Assembly (NCBI GenBank): GCA_033060915.1
Contig: CM065387.1
Coordinates: forward strand, 27,210,001 to 27,274,000
DNA length: 64,000 bases
Origin: Euryodendron excelsum
Lineage: Eukaryota; Streptophyta; Magnoliopsida; Ericales; Pentaphylacaceae
Direction of reading: 5' to 3'
In this document: piece by piece, positions 46,887 through 60,597 of the stretch
Layout of the letters: every line of letters begins with the position of its first letter
How positions within the stretch are numbered: position 1 is the stretch's first letter
Translations under genes and position numbers: made by a program
The notes under the pieces: model-generated
Told to the model about the DNA's origin: nothing
Databases searched by the model: none
The model's input: only the letters and a program-made list of their open reading frames with translations

Positions 46887-47626
46887 CAATAAAACCATTT
46901 GGGAGGACAAGGGCATAACACTGAAAATTGCTTCGCCCTACAGCACAAAATTCAAGACCTAATAGACAATAAAACCATCGACATACAATCGATGAACCCT
47001 CCTTTTGCCCCAATATAACCACCAATCCTCTATCAGAGCACACCATTAACCTGATAGTAGAGGAAATAGGAGATGATGATAGGATGGAAGAGCCCATGAT
47101 CGAAAATTATGTTGGGGATTGGAAGATTGATAAAGAGAGTGACTGGGACGAGGAATTCCAACCATACCCAATCTATCTCTATGATCCAAATGAAGTACGT
47201 GATCCTACGGACTAGCCGATTGAGGAGCCAATACTTGTGGATGAGGACCCTACCAAAGACATGACCACTGACGGCTGGGGTGATGAGTTTCTACACCTTA
47301 TGTATGCCGCTATTGAGCGCCACCTATTAGAGAACCCCTAGCCCACAACTGAGTTCAACTATGAAGACATGGGCTGGGAACTGAATGAGCCAAAATCGTA
47401 GATAAATCCATTCGAACTGGAGGGAGGCGAAATAGCCAACCTGTTTATCGAAGAAACAGAGAAGAGAACTAAGGACAACAAGGAGGTCAATGAAGCTGAC
47501 GACTGCACCATCATTGTCAACACACCCAGAGCCCTAGAAGAAATCTTTGCTTGCCTTGCCTTGGCAGGGGATCGCAATGATGGATGGACTATTGGAAATG
47601 TGGACATCGTTCCAAAACCCTACTAA
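46887..47626 (+). pseudogene. gag: OGH gag-like frame, 5'-truncated
   Basis: It begins abruptly inside the Cys/His motif (GHNTENCFALQ, HKIQDLIDNKTID), then stops at about 47018 and continues in another frame from NPLSEHTINLIVEE. It carries an acidic spacer not present in OG2 or OG4 (DDRMEEPMIENYVGDW, ESDWDEEF, YLYDPNE) and ends WTIGNVDIVPKPY, like the OG2 ending WSIEDIGIILKPD. Further in-frame stops (about 47212, 47340 and 47398) mark it as dead. The longer spacer suggests OGH belonged to a less reduced or different subfamily. Confidence 0.7.
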
Positions 47627-48913
47627 AAGCGATTCTCTACAAAAATGTACAAGAGAGGGGTGTTTTCACCCACTTTTTTTCTTTCCCATATATTCTTGTC
47701 TTTAAATTGATGTTTACATTTCCATTCTGCTAAAGAACTATATGCTTTTCATTATAATAATAAAAAAGATAGTTTTTCATTCAATTGTTGTTGTCTCACA
47801 TTTCATGTGGATGGCAAATGCTTCCTAAACAAGGGGTGCGTTCTATCTAACCGAGGACCTAACTTGAAGGGTGTGATAGCTTGAGTTAATCGATTATTGA
47901 ATGATTAACTTTCTAAAAAGAGAAAGGATAAAGATGAGTGAGAAGACCACCTAAAAGCAACACTTATAAGACATTGAAGCTAAGCGATGGGCTGCTAGAC
48001 TATTAAAAGGAAGAGGAGCCATCTTTCATTTTTCCATTAAAAAAAATGTGTATATCACTTTGCTTAACCCACTAGTGGCTCGTGAAAGCGAAAGATTTCT
48101 TATAAACCCTAATCTAACACCATCCCCCTACACTAGGGCAGATAAATAGCTAAGGACTCAACAAAAGAATGTCATTCATCTTCCATCAAGTCAAAGCAAC
48201 GTAAAGGCCCTATGGATCAAGCAATCTGGTTCAAAATAAAGAGGGGCACTTATTTCATTGCCCATACAATTAAAAGCAACCATTGTCAAACCTGTTGAGC
48301 TAGTTACTTTTCTTTTCAAAAAAACCCCAACCTAGGGATCACCGCCCATAATGGGTTAGAATAAAACACTAAGGAAAAGTTTTGAGAGAAATGAGTTGTA
48401 GAAATGTTTCCCTTAAAAAAAACAAACAAAAAGAGAGTTATCAAGGGGCAAGTTGTCCTTAAAAATATATATATATATTCATTTGATGCCATCTTGAAGA
48501 GCATAGAGCAAAGGCAAAAATAAAAATCTAAAGGTGATCCTAGGCAATAAAGAAGCCCAATAGAAGCAACAGGTTCGAGCATTTACCCTTTTCTTGCAAA
48601 AACTCCAAAACCATGGCTTATATTACAACCTTTTCTTGAAAACAAATTGTTTGGTCTAAATGAGCCAAACATTTTGCTGAGGCAAAGGAAGGATAATAGG
48701 GGACCAAACCCTACCAGGAGACCAATCAAGGATGGGGTATGGATCTAAACCCTATAGAAAACGACATCAAAATTGAGCCTGCATATCCCGTTGATTCAAA
48801 ACCCCACAACTTAGCCTACATTACAGTCCTAAAATAAAGTCTCCTCAGATTCAAAAATTGGTTACTTATCGCTCTGCTAATGGTCAGGTAAGTTGTTGCC
48901 TAAGCCCCGAGGG
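46887..48913 (+). mobile_element. OGH: gag and post-gag part of the older host element
   Basis: It holds a gag frame (to 47626) and then 1.3 kb of non-coding DNA collinear with OG2 13926-14322 plus 19892-20940, ending where OG5 inserted (left flank gaggg, 48909-48913). Together with 6410-6558 it is read as one element split by OG2, with loss of about 0.6 kb of gag at the OG2 3' junction. The unoccupied OG3 target site is visible near 48010. Confidence 0.6.
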
Positions 48914-51900
48914 TGTAAGCACACCCCATTTTTGCCCGCTCGGTGGCCTACACTCTGTCCAGACTTGAGTTCTAGTTAATATAGAATATTCCAGTTCAAA
49001 CTAGCTTTCCAAATATAATCTATTCAATCAATCGCTTCACGAGCCTATTGGGCCCAAGTAGAGGCAAGATGACCAAAATGCCCTTGGGGCATTGTCCGAT
49101 CCAATTCCAGTGGGCATGTCTTCTCGAAGACAGTAATTCCCTATTTCAATCTCAATTCCATGATCAAAATCCAATTCCAGTCCAGTTCTAGTTCAAATTA
49201 AGTTTGACACGTCTTTTGAGAAAGTTAATCCTTCAGACGGTAAGACCTTCCAGCTCAGCACGTTTTCTGAGACGGTAATTCCCTTCGAACTCATCAACCA
49301 GGACGAGACCCCAAGGCCTCTAGATGGTAGAATGGTCCACCTTTGGCGCCTGTTAGCTCGCCATTGAAGAATGTTTGTTTCGGCATGCCTTTTGAGAACG
49401 TTGATTCCTCAGGCGATAAGTCTACCTAGGAGATTAGGCAATCTCTGGAATGATCGTGACCCATTAGAGTAACGAAAATACTCGCAAACTTTGCAACTGT
49501 CAAAGTGGTGGAAACACTTGCAAATAGGTCGACATAGGGAATTGCCAATAAACCCCTTATGTCACAAGACCGAACTCGCCTCCTGGTTATGACACGTTTA
49601 CCAAAGGATGGGATACCTTTGGAAACCAACTCATCACAGACCGTCAGAGTGACGGAAACACTTAAAACCCAGGTCAACACTAGTGCCTGCTAGCCCACTC
49701 CGGTGAAAAATGACCAAACTGCTGTTAGGGCTTTTCGGCACGCTTTTTTGATAAAGTACCTAAGTCCCCAAAGCGGTAGGTGCACCCTTCCAATATTGTT
49801 CTAGAGACAATCCGGCCTGATTAGGTGCCTTCCAATTAGTTTTGGCCCAATTCTGAGACCCTCCGGTGAAAATGACTATTTTGCCCCTAAATAGCCGAGC
49901 GCCCAAGGAACCACACCGGCTCTGGGTATCAAACCAGTAACCTCCCAGGAGTGCTTCTGATAGTATCTCCAGCCCTCTGATCCATTTTTTGATAATTCTG
50001 TATCAATTCCCGCAAGCCCGATGCAAAATGACTATTTTGCCTCTGGTGGGTCGGTCGCCTTTTCCAACCACGTTGGCTCTGGGTATCCAACTGGCAACCT
50101 CCTGGAACACTCTAGGTAATGTTTCTAAGCCTCAAGTTTTCTTCTGGGACATTCCAAGTCCATCCCTCTAGCTTTCCGACCCGATTGACTATTTTGCCCC
50201 TACTAGCCAGGTCAACCCTTCTAACACATCCTCACATTATTTTTCAAGTCTACCACCCCTGAGACATTATTTTAGGGGTTTCTATCCATTTTCGGCTCTC
50301 TGGGCCATTCTCGATCCTTTAAATCATTTTTGAACTTTCTGAAGTCACTCCTAGTGAAGCCAAGCTAAAAATTGCATGATAGTCACTAATACAGGCGCCC
50401 AAATCTTCCGAAGATATGTGCTTGCCGACCATCAACATTTCCTAAATGGCTAGTGCCACTCCTAGTGGCGCTAGTGGGATTTTTGGCCTGGTGGCACTAT
50501 AGCAGGTGCTAGTTCAGTCTTCTGTCTATAAATACAGAGCTCCTCTAGCGTGAAAAGGGTCCACAAACACAGTTCAAAAACTCCATTTTTCGAATTACAA
50601 AGCTCGAATCCCTTCCAAACCCTAGATCTCTTTAGGTTCTCCAAACCCTAGCCTCCATATACAAAACCCTAGCCCCTATACACTTATATATGAACCTTTA
50701 AAGCCTTCATTGAAAACTTGAAGTGCTGTAACTCAGAGGCTCTCGAAGACCAAAGCAAGCTCTCGACGACCGAAGTAAAACAAAGCAAATAAAGCAAGCA
50801 AAACAAGGAAGACACAAAGTTAGGCTTCCTATTTACGGTTACGCAATCCCCCCCCCCCCCCCCCCCTCTCTTCTCTCCCTTAACCCACTTTGGTTTTTTT
50901 CTATTTTAATCCCGATCTTCTACCCCCCTTTCTTGCATACTTAAAACAAGAGACTCCCCGGTTCATGTGTAGGATTAGACTATTGAAAGTCATCGTGTCG
51001 GGGGCTTTCTCTTAGTTTAATCGAAGACCATGTGGGTTCGGCCCCCTTGATTATGTGGTGAAGCCTTTAACCTTGTATGTTCACGACCTCAACTTGCATT
51101 GTGCATATCATGATCATGCATCTCTCCAAAACTTATTTTCAAAACTTGCATCGAAAATCATTTTCAAAACTTGCATTAAATCTTCTTTTTCCAAACTTAT
51201 TTTCAAAATCATAATCTTAAGGTGATTCTAGCGTTTCCATAGTTAGAGTTGCTTTAGAAAAGTGTTACATTTAAAGTGACTTTATGGTCCATATTTTCAG
51301 ATCCTTGTTATTTTTAAAGCCACAATCCTAGAATGGTTCTTATCTTTTTATGGTTAGAATAGTTTTAAGAAAGTGAGATATTTTTAAAGGTTTGCAAAAG
51401 TTCACATTCGAATCCCTTCCCAAATTGTTTTTCAAACTTACTTTCTAAAACCTCTTTTTAAATCATCTCAAAAATCTCTTTTCAAACTTACTTTCCTAAA
51501 AATTCTTTTAAAAAATCTCTTTCCTAAAAATCTCTGTTTCCAAAAAGATCTATTTTTTAAAATCCATTTTTCTTGGAGTTCAAGTCAAGCCTTAGAGCTA
51601 ATGATTAGGAAACCCTAATTTCCACTTTCCTTTTCCACTTCAAATCATAGATTTCCAAAATTCTATTTTCTACATCAAACTCTTAGGTTTTCTAAACCTC
51701 TTTTTCATGTCAAATCATGTTTTCTAAATCCAAGTTTCCCAAAATCTCATTCTTTCCAATTCCTTGTCAAATCGAGCCTTCCAACTTAGGAAACCAAATC
51801 AAATCCTCCGTTTTTGGAAGCAAAATCAAATCATCTCTTTTTGGAAATAAAATCCAATATTTTATTTTAGGAAATAGAAATCAAATCTTTCCTAGTCCAA

Positions 51901-53676
51901 ATCTTTTTCTAATTTCAACTTTTCCTAATTTAAATCTTTCCTAATCCAAACCTTTTCCTAATTTCAACATTTCCTAATCCCTATCCTTCCTAATTCCAAT
52001 CCTTCCTAATCTCATACCTTACTAAATCTTAAGTTTCCAAAACTTAAACTTTCAAATCTTTCCTTAAACTTTAAGCTTCTTAATCTTTCTAAACCCAAAC
52101 TTTTCGTAATTCTAAAACTTTCTAAATTCCAAATCTTTCTCAAACCTAATCAAATCTTTCCTAACAAGGAAACTTTCCAAATTCGAAACTTTCTTAAGTT
52201 GAAACTTTCTAAATTTAAAACTTTCCAAGTTCAAAACCTTTCCTATTTTAAACTTTCTAAATTTGAAACTTTCCTAAATTGAAACTTTCATAATTCGAAA
52301 CTTTTCCAAAATGAAACTTTCCTGAAACGGAACTTTCCTATTTTGAGACTTTCCTAATTTCAAAATTTATTAAATTCAATTTTTCCTAGACTCCAACTCT
52401 GTATGTTTTCTAAATCAAACTTTCCAATCAAATTTTTCTTAATCTCAAGTCCTTCCTAAATCCTATCTTCCTAAGTCTAGGTTTCCTAAAACCAAGCTTT
52501 CTAAAGTCAAGCTTTTTAAGTTCAAATAAAATTCAATTCAATTACAGGCTTTAACCCTAGGTTACCCTAAGTCCTAGGATGTCTAGACCCTAGTTCGACC
52601 CTAACCCTAAAGTTAGGAGTCTTCCAACTCTTCTCCAAAAGTTCTTTTCTAATTCGAGATGGTTTTTCAAACTTCAATTCAGATTAAAATGTTTTCAAAT
52701 CTCAATCTTTCCAAATCAAGTCCAAGTTCTATCTTTCTAAATCAAAATCAATTTCAAATCCTCAAGTTCAATTTCAAATCTTTTATTCAAAGTTCAAATC
52801 AAACCCCTTTTTCAAATCAAATGTCTTTTTCAAATCAAACTCTTTTCAAATTCAAATTTTCTATCAAACTCTTGTCTGAACTACTACTGACCTGATTCTC
52901 AAAAAGGGATCCGTAGACAACCATCATCGGTGCGGTCACAACCTTTTTTAAACTTCTATTTTCACAACCTTTTTCAAGTTTCCAATTCCATAACTATTTT
53001 CAAACTTCCAAATGTTTATTTTCAAATCTCTATTTCTAATTTCTAATTTCTAAAACGTTTTTTCAAAATCAAATTTATCTTTTCAAATCCATTTCAAATC
53101 AAATCAAGTTCTTTTCAAATCCACTTTCAAAATCGAATCAAATTCTTGCACTTGCATTATCATGCATCATGTCAACTTCTTTTTTCAAATCAAGTGGATA
53201 TAGTTGGACATTTATTAATAGAAGACTCTAATGGGTGAACTTAGTGTGAATAGACATGTAGGTACCGCAAGGGCGGGGCAGGGTGATGGATTAATGCGTC
53301 TTTCCTACACATAACCAACCTCTGAACCTAGATCATTGTTTTCAAAGACCAAATGAAGTTATTTTAAAAGGGCTTAAATATTTTCAAAGGTTGCCAAACA
53401 ACCTCTTTTCTTAAAAATCCTCTCTTAAGAATGTTTTTCAAAACCTTTTTCAAAAACCCTAGGGGTAATCTTCAGATTGTTTTTAGTTTTAGGTGACCTA
53501 ACTTACTTTAATTAAGTTAGGTGGTGACTCCAAACTTTTTTTAAAAGCCCTTAATCCAAATCAATTTCTAATTCAAACCTAGTCGTACTCATCTTTCTAG
53601 GAGGATGAGTTCTAACGAGAGAGTACTGTGTTTTTCTCACTTGTCTTTTTCGAGTGCGAAAATTCGGGGCATGACA
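48914..53676 (+). repeat. OG5 5' LTR (4.76 kb)
   Basis: Starts TGTAAGCACACC, ends GGGCATGACA. It contains a run of 19 C (50848-50866), the G-poor tract (about 51370-53160), the conserved block (53258-53334) and the primer-site echo TGGTGACTC (53522-53530). A CCCTAA-like patch at 52550-52612 is degenerate and not telomeric. Confidence 0.85.
50527..50534 (+). promoter_or_regulatory. TATA box of the OG5 LTR
   Basis: TATAAATA with CAGAGC downstream, as in OG3. The imperfect palindrome GTGCCACTCCTAGTGGCGC lies about 60 bp upstream. Confidence 0.65.
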
Positions 53677-53678
53677 AC

Positions 53679-53697
53679 TAGCAACTGCACTGAGGAC
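53679..53697 (+). other. primer-binding site of OG5, degenerate
   Basis: TAGCAACTGCACTGAGGAC lies 2 nt after the LTR, matching the OG2 and OG4 sites at most positions with transitions and a local change (TGCACTG). Confidence 0.6.
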
Positions 53698-55872
53698 ACT
53701 TAGAAGGTTAAGCCATTGTCATGTCTTTTCAGCCTTCACCCATGTAGAGTCTTCAATTAATTTGTTCAATCCTATCCACTCCAAAATTTTTAAAATCAAA
53801 TTTTCAAAGTTGTTTTTAAAAACATACATTTAATTTATTTCTATTCATGTTATCTTGCATTAAGTTTGTTATCCACATACTAATTGTTGCATATTTGTTT
53901 TGTAGGTGGATTTTTATTCACGTTTTGTTTTATTTCATATTAACTGCTCTACATATTAGGTTTGAATGGAATGAATAAGATGGATAGGAGTTGTTGGGCT
54001 CTTTCCTATAATTTTTAAAAATCACACACGCATTGCATATGCACTTGCATTCTACATATTTGCATTCTCTACCCTGATATGTCCCTTCTAGTTAGAAGGG
54101 AGAATGGTATATTGGTTATGGGCAAGATGCTGTGTCAGTTTCTTCACCTACGGCCTCTTGATGTTTCCCCCGCTTAGATCACCAACCGATTATGGCACCA
54201 CCTCGGGAGTGGCCTTAGGTTTGAAGATCTGGGGACCGAGCCTTTTTAGGACGCATTAGTCTACCCTCAACCTCATACTCATATAGACACCTTGCATAGC
54301 CGAACCTCTGCCGGATTTAAGACACGCGCACTATTTTCGAAAACCATAGAGAAAAGGGCGACTGCTCTTACTTTCATTTATACCTGCTTGTTCCTGTTGT
54401 TATAATGAATGTATTCTTACTGTTATAATGACTGTCTAACTACTCATGCATGCATGTTTACCTTGCTATTACATTCTCTCTCCTTATACTCTTTGCATAT
54501 CCATGTTCATGCAATCAATATCCCATGTCAAGATAAGAGTTCCAAGTAACTCAAGTCACTGTATTCTCATGCATATGATCAACCCATTGAGAGTAACACC
54601 AAAGTCACTCTCCCTTGCATTAGACCTACCCAAACCCTAAGGGTTCCCACGTTAACCCTAAGGAATTATTGTATGCACCTCAATTCATTTCATAAGAGGG
54701 GCCCTAACCCTTCTATGCTCACGGAGAAAGGGTTGCCAAGAAGACAAGGGGTAATCGATCAACATGGTCTCTCAGCGACCTCCTCGACATCAAATCTAAG
54801 CAAGGCCAATCCGAAGACTTAAGAGTAGTTTAGGACTTCTTATGTACAACTAGATAGGCAGAAATCCCAAAGGAAAATGTTCCCCTTTCCCCTGTTAGAA
54901 TGTATTTCAGTTCTTTTGTATCTAAAACCCAAAGTTAAATGTATTTCTTTATTTTCCTTGAGCAAATGGATTGATGAATATGCGAATGGATGAAGTTCCT
55001 CATCTGACGGTAAGGTATCTACATGCAGGGGCAAATCCCCTATCTCCGAAAGTGAGCTTACACATCATATTTAGTCTCCCTCTTAAGTAGGAGCACCCCT
55101 AGGACATGCATTGCATAAAATCTTCAAATCAAGGCACTAACTTCTCTTTTGTTTCTTGTCTTCTGTCCTCCCCCTTCTCATTTCCAAATACCAAGAGCAT
55201 CGAAGGCAAAAGCAAGTCAAACAGGGGCTTTCTAAATCACTCACTTATTATCATCATATTGCTTACACGTTCACTTCTTTTATGCTCATGCACCCATATC
55301 CATTGCAAGACAAGAGTTCTAAGAAACTCGAGTTCTAAGAAACTCGAGTCATTTTATTCTCATGCATCTAATCAACCGTAGAGAGAAATGAGCAATCCAA
55401 TCTCATATTAATCGAACCTACCAAAACTCCTACGGGTTCTTAAACCCTAAAGATTCATGACATGCATAGAACATATCTCGAGAGAGGCCCAAAATCTCTC
55501 TCAGTCCATGGAGACGGGATTGCCCAAATAAGAAAACATCAACTGGCATACGGCGAAGAGATATTATATTGCATAATAGGGGCAAAACCCCACCTCCAAA
55601 ATGGACTTGTTATCATGCCTAGATTCTCTCAAAGAAGGGACCTTCATAAGATATGCATCGCATAGAACCTCCAACTCCACATGCTGGCTGCGTTCTGTTT
55701 TTCTTTTTCTTTTTGTAGGTCAGAGAGTGCAACTGAATTCATGGAATCCGTTTAGTACCCCACCAAATTCAAACTCATGGACGGATGAGCCTAGTTGTTA
55801 GAAAAAGCCGAACCTACATCAAGGAGCAAGAAGAACTAACCATCTATCAACAAGACGTTACCTCCACATCGT
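53698..55872 (+). repeat. OG5 leader with an internal duplication of about 0.77 kb
   Basis: The segment around 54520-55130 recurs, diverged, at about 55290-55740: AAGAGTTC...CTCATGCAT...ATCAACC at 54535 and 55303, and GGGGCAAA-CCCC...CATGCATTGCATA at 55027-55120 and 55580-55665. Within the second copy a short direct repeat AGTTCTAAGAAACTCGAGT is doubled. No gene is supported. Confidence 0.6.
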
Positions 55873-58800
55873 TGTCGTGCCTAGATTTTTTGCACTCGAG
55901 GAATATACACACAAGCGGAAAAAATACTGTACTCTCTCGTTAGAACTCGCCCTCCTAGAAGAATGAGTGCGACTATGTTTGAATTGAAAATTGATTTGAA
56001 TAAAGGGCTTTTGAAAAATATTTGGAGTCGCCACCTAACTTGATTAAGGTGAGTTAGGTCACCTAAAAACTAAGCATAATCCGAAGACTACACTTAGGGT
56101 TTTTAAAAACGGTTTTGAAAATATTACCTCAAGAAAGGGTGTTTAGGAAAATAGGTTGTTTGGCAACCTTTAGAAAACATTTAAGCCCTTTTTGAAAATA
56201 AACTCCATTTTGGTCTTTGAAAACAGTGATCCTAGGTTTGGAGGTTGGTTACGTGTAGAGAAGACACACTAAGCCATCACACTACCCCGCCCTTGTAGCA
56301 CCTACATGTCTATTTACCCTAGATTTACCTATGAGAGTCTTTAACTAACAAAAGTTCAATCCTATCCACTTTAGAAAAAGAATGTTTAAAAAGACATGAT
56401 GCATGATATGCAAGTGCAAGAAAAGGAAATTAGAAATAGATTTGAAAAGAAATTGATTTGATTTAAAAGAGATTTGAAAAGATAGAATTAAAATTGGAAA
56501 GTCTTAGAAATTGGAAAGGAAATAGAAGCTTGGAAGTTTGAAATAGATCATGGAATTGGAAGTTGGAAAAAAAGTTTGGAATTAGAAATTTGAAAAAGGT
56601 TGTGGAATTAGAGATTTGAAAAAAGTTTTGACCGCACCCATGAGGGTTGCCTACATATCCTTTTTGAGGAATCAGGTCAGTCGTAGTTCGGACCAGAGTC
56701 CAATAGAAAATAGAAGGTATGATTGGAAGAAAGAGATTTTGATTAGAAGATTTGAAAAGATTTGATTTTGGAAAGCTTGGTTTTAGAAATCTAGACTTAG
56801 GAAAGAAAGGTTTTAGGAAGGACTTGAGATTTAGAAAGATTCTACTCAAATGTTAGACTTGGAAGATTAGAAAAGTTGAAATTAGGAAATGTTCGAATTA
56901 GGAAAGTTTCATTTTAGGAAAGTTTCATTTTAGGAAAGTTTTGGTTTAGGAAAGATTTAATTTAGGAAAGTTTCAATTTAGGAAAGTGTTGGATTAAGAA
57001 AGTTTTGAAATAGGAAACATTTCGCTTTAAGAAAGTTTTAAAATTGGAAAGTTTTGAATTTGGAATGTTTTGAAATAGGAAAGTTTTGAAAGTTGGAAAA
57101 TTTAGAATTTAGAAAGTTTCGAATTTAGAGAGTTTTAGATTTGGAAAGATTTGAAGTTTAGGGAAGTTTAGAATTTTAGAAAGATTCAAAATTTGAGTTT
57201 TGGAAATTCTTGAAATTAGGAAAGGTTTTGAGTTTAAGAAAGGTTTGAACACATAGATTTGGAAAGTTAAGATTTGGAAAGGGATGGAATTAAGAAAGGT
57301 TTAAAAGCTTAACGTTTAAGGAAAGATTTAAAAGTTTAAGTTTAGGAAACTTAAGGTTTAGGAAAGTATTAGATTAGGAAGGAATGAACTAGGAAAGGTT
57401 TAGACTAGGAAAGATTGAGATTCCTATTTCCTAAAACAAGGGATTGGATTTTATTTCTAAAAAGAGATGTTTTGATTTTGTTTCTAAAAACGGAGGATAG
57501 GATCTAGTTTCCTAAATAGGAAGATTGGGTTTGGTTTCCTAAAGGGAAGATTGGATTTAGCATGAATTTGGAAAGATGGAGTTTTAGAAACCCTAGACTC
57601 GAAAAGCTATAGTTTTGACGTAGAAAAGGGGTTTTGGAAATATATATAGTTTTGATGTAGAAAACAAGAGGTTTTGGAAACCTAGGTTATGAGACCAAAA
57701 TAAGGAATTGGAAGCTATGTTTTTGGAGAGGAAAATTAGGGTTTCCTAATTGTTGGCTCTAGGGCTTAACTTAGGCTCTAAGGAAATAGTTTTTGGAAAG
57801 TGAATTTTAGCGTTTAGGGAGTATTTTTAGAAAGTGAATTCGAAGAAGGTATTTTTGGAAAGAGTTATTGGAAAGTGTTTTTCTAGGAAGAAGACCTAGG
57901 TAGCACTTTTGGAAAGTGAATTTCAAGGAGAGTATTTTTGGAAAGGAGTTTGAAAAAGCATTTTTGAAAAATAGATTTTTGGAGGGAGTTTTTGAAAACA
58001 ACTTTGGAAAGGAGATTGGAGAGAGTTTTTAAAAAGCATGTTGGAAAAGAAATTTTTAAGAGGAGATTTTTGAGAAAAGATTTTTTAGAAAGTATATAAA
58101 ATATCTCACTTTCCTAAAGCGATTCTAACCGTAAGAAGGTTAGAAACACTTTAAGATAGTGGTTTTGAAAACAACAATATTTTGAAAATATGGACCATAT
58201 TGGTCACTTTAAATGTAACACTTTCCTAAAGTAACCCTAACCATGAAAAGGCTACAATCACCCTAGGATTGTGATTTTTAAAACAAGTTTTGAAAAAGAA
58301 GATTTTGATGCAAGCTTTTGAAATTGAGTTTGAAAATGAATTTTGGAAGAAATGCAAGATCATGATATGCACAATACAAAGAGGGTTGTGAACATACAAG
58401 ATTAAATGCTTCACCACATAATCAAGGGGGCCAAACCCACATGGTCTCCAGTTAGACTAAAAGAAAGCCCCCGACATGGTGACTCTCCAATAGCCTAATC
58501 CTACACATGGATCGGGAATTCTCTTGTTTCAAGCATACAAGAAAGGGGGGAAGATGATAGGGGATTAAAATAGAAAAAACCCAAGTGGGTTAGGAGAGAG
58601 AAGAGAGGGGGGAAGATGCATAAACGTAAATAAGAAGCCTACCTTGTATCTTCTTTATTTTGCTTAGCTTTGCGCGCTTTGCTTTGCTTGTCTTGCTTCG
58701 GTATTCACTTCGGTCTTCAAGAGTTTGTCTTCAATCTTCAAAGCTTTGTAGTTGCAGCAATCCAAGTCTTCAACGGAGAGTTGGAGGCTAGTGTATGAGT

Positions 58801-60597
58801 ATATGAGAGTGTATGAGTGTATAGGAGTCTAGGGTTTGTGTGTGGAGGCTAGGGTTTGAAAAACCTAAAGAAACTAAGGTTTAGGGAGGCTACGAGCTCT
58901 GTATATCAAAAAGTAAGATTTTTAGATTGAGTTTGCGGACCTCTTTCATGCTGGAAGAGGCTCTGTATTTATAGACAAGGGAATGACCTAGCGCTTGTTG
59001 TAGTGGCGTCAGGCCAAAAATGCTTCTAGCCCCACTTTTAGTGGCGCCATCCAGTTAGGAAAGTTTTAAGGTCGGCAAACAACGTATCTTTAGAAGATTT
59101 GGGCACATGTACTAGTGACTACTATGCAATTTTTAGCCTAGCTTCACTAGGAGTGACTACGGAAGGTTCGGAAAGCATTTAAGGAAACGGGAATGGCCCG
59201 GAAGGCCGGAAAAGGGCAGAAATCCTTAGAATAGGGTTCCGGAGGTAATGGACTTGAAAAAGGATGACAAGATGTGTTGGAATAGTTGATTGGGCAATTA
59301 GGAGCAAAACGGTCAACTAGATCGGAAAGCTGCCGGGACGGACTCAGAACGTCCCGGAAGAAGACTCGAGATTTGCAAACATTGTTTAGAATGTTCCAAG
59401 AGGTTGCTGGTTTGATACCCAGAGCCGGAGTGGTCGGAAAAGGCGATCGGACCACCAGGGGCAAAACGGTCATTTCGCACCAAGTTTGCCAGAATTGACT
59501 CGGAATGATCCAGAAAGATAAAGATAGGTCAAGACTACTATAAGAAGTATTCTCGGGAGGTTACCGGTTTGATATCCAGAGCTAGTGTGGTCTCCGGGGC
59601 GTTCGGATGCCTAGGGGCAAAGTAGTCATCTTAACAAGAGAGTCTCGGAATTGGCCCGAAACTGACTAGAAGGCACCAAATCATGTTGGATTGTCTCTAA
59701 GCCAATCTTGGAAGGATGGACTTACCGTTATGAAGACTTCGGTATTAACTCGAAAAACATGCCGAAAAAAGGCCCTAAGGGCAGTTTGGTCATTTTTCAC
59801 CGAAGTGGAATAGCAAGCACTGGTGTTGACCTGGGTTTTAAGTATTTCTGCCACTCTGACGGCGGTCTCATGATACAAGGGTTTGTTGGCAATTCCCTAT
59901 ATTGACCTGTTTGCTAGTATTTCCTCTACTCTAACGGTTGTGATGTTTGTGAGTAATTCCACCACTCTGACGGATCGCGATCACTCCCGAGACTGCCTGA
60001 TCTTGGGAAGCTGCTAAATGGACTTAGCACCTGAGAAGTCAACTTTCTCGGAAGGCATGCCGAAATGGATATTTCTGCATTGGCGGGCTAGCAGGTGCCA
60101 AAGGTGGACCATTCTACCATTTAGAGGACTTGGGGTCTCGTCCCGGTCGATAGGTTTAAAGGGACTTACCGTTCCGAAGAAACTTTCTCTGGAAAACATG
60201 CCGAATTGGATAGACTTACCGTCTCGAAGAATTAGCTTTCTCTAGGGAGGGATTAGAATTAGAAAAGGGGTTGGAAAGGGGACTTACCATCTTCAGAAAC
60301 ATGCTCCTATTGGATTTGGAAAGGGGACTTACCGTCTTCGGAAAGACGCGCCTGATTTGGAATTAGAAAGGGGACTTACTGTCTTCGAAAAGACGTGCCT
60401 ACAGGATTGGACCGAACAATGCCCACAAGGGCATTTTTGTCATTTTGTTTCTATGTGGGCCTGGTGGGCCTGCGAAGCAATAGATAGACGAGATTAGACT
60501 TGGAAAGTTGATTTGACTCAGAATATGTCCACATTGACTTTAATATAAGTCTGGACAGACTGTAGACTGCCGAGCGGTAAAAAATGGGGTGCTTACA
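55873..60597 (-). repeat. OG6 3' LTR (4.73 kb)
   Basis: On the minus strand it starts TGTAAGCACC at 60597 and ends GGCACGACA at 55873. Only two or three degenerate 81-bp-type units remain (about 60240-60410). Conserved block about 56231-56309; primer-site echo 56025-56033. Confidence 0.85.
58966..58973 (-). promoter_or_regulatory. TATA box of the OG6 LTR
   Basis: Minus-strand TATAAATA in the shared context. Confidence 0.6.

Larger units (their letters stand above)
48914..55872 (+). mobile_element. OG5: 5' LTR and leader of an Ogre-like element, cut by OG6
   Basis: LTR 48914-53676, primer site, then 2.2 kb of leader up to the OG6 insertion at 55873. The leader is longer than in OG2 because of a partial duplication. 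The rest should lie beyond OG6 and OG7, outside the window. Confidence 0.8.

Noticed and set aside
52550..52612. CCCTAA-like telomere repeat
   Set aside because: Units are irregular (CCCTAGG, CCCTAAG, CCCTAAC) and few; it is part of the OG5 degenerate tract.
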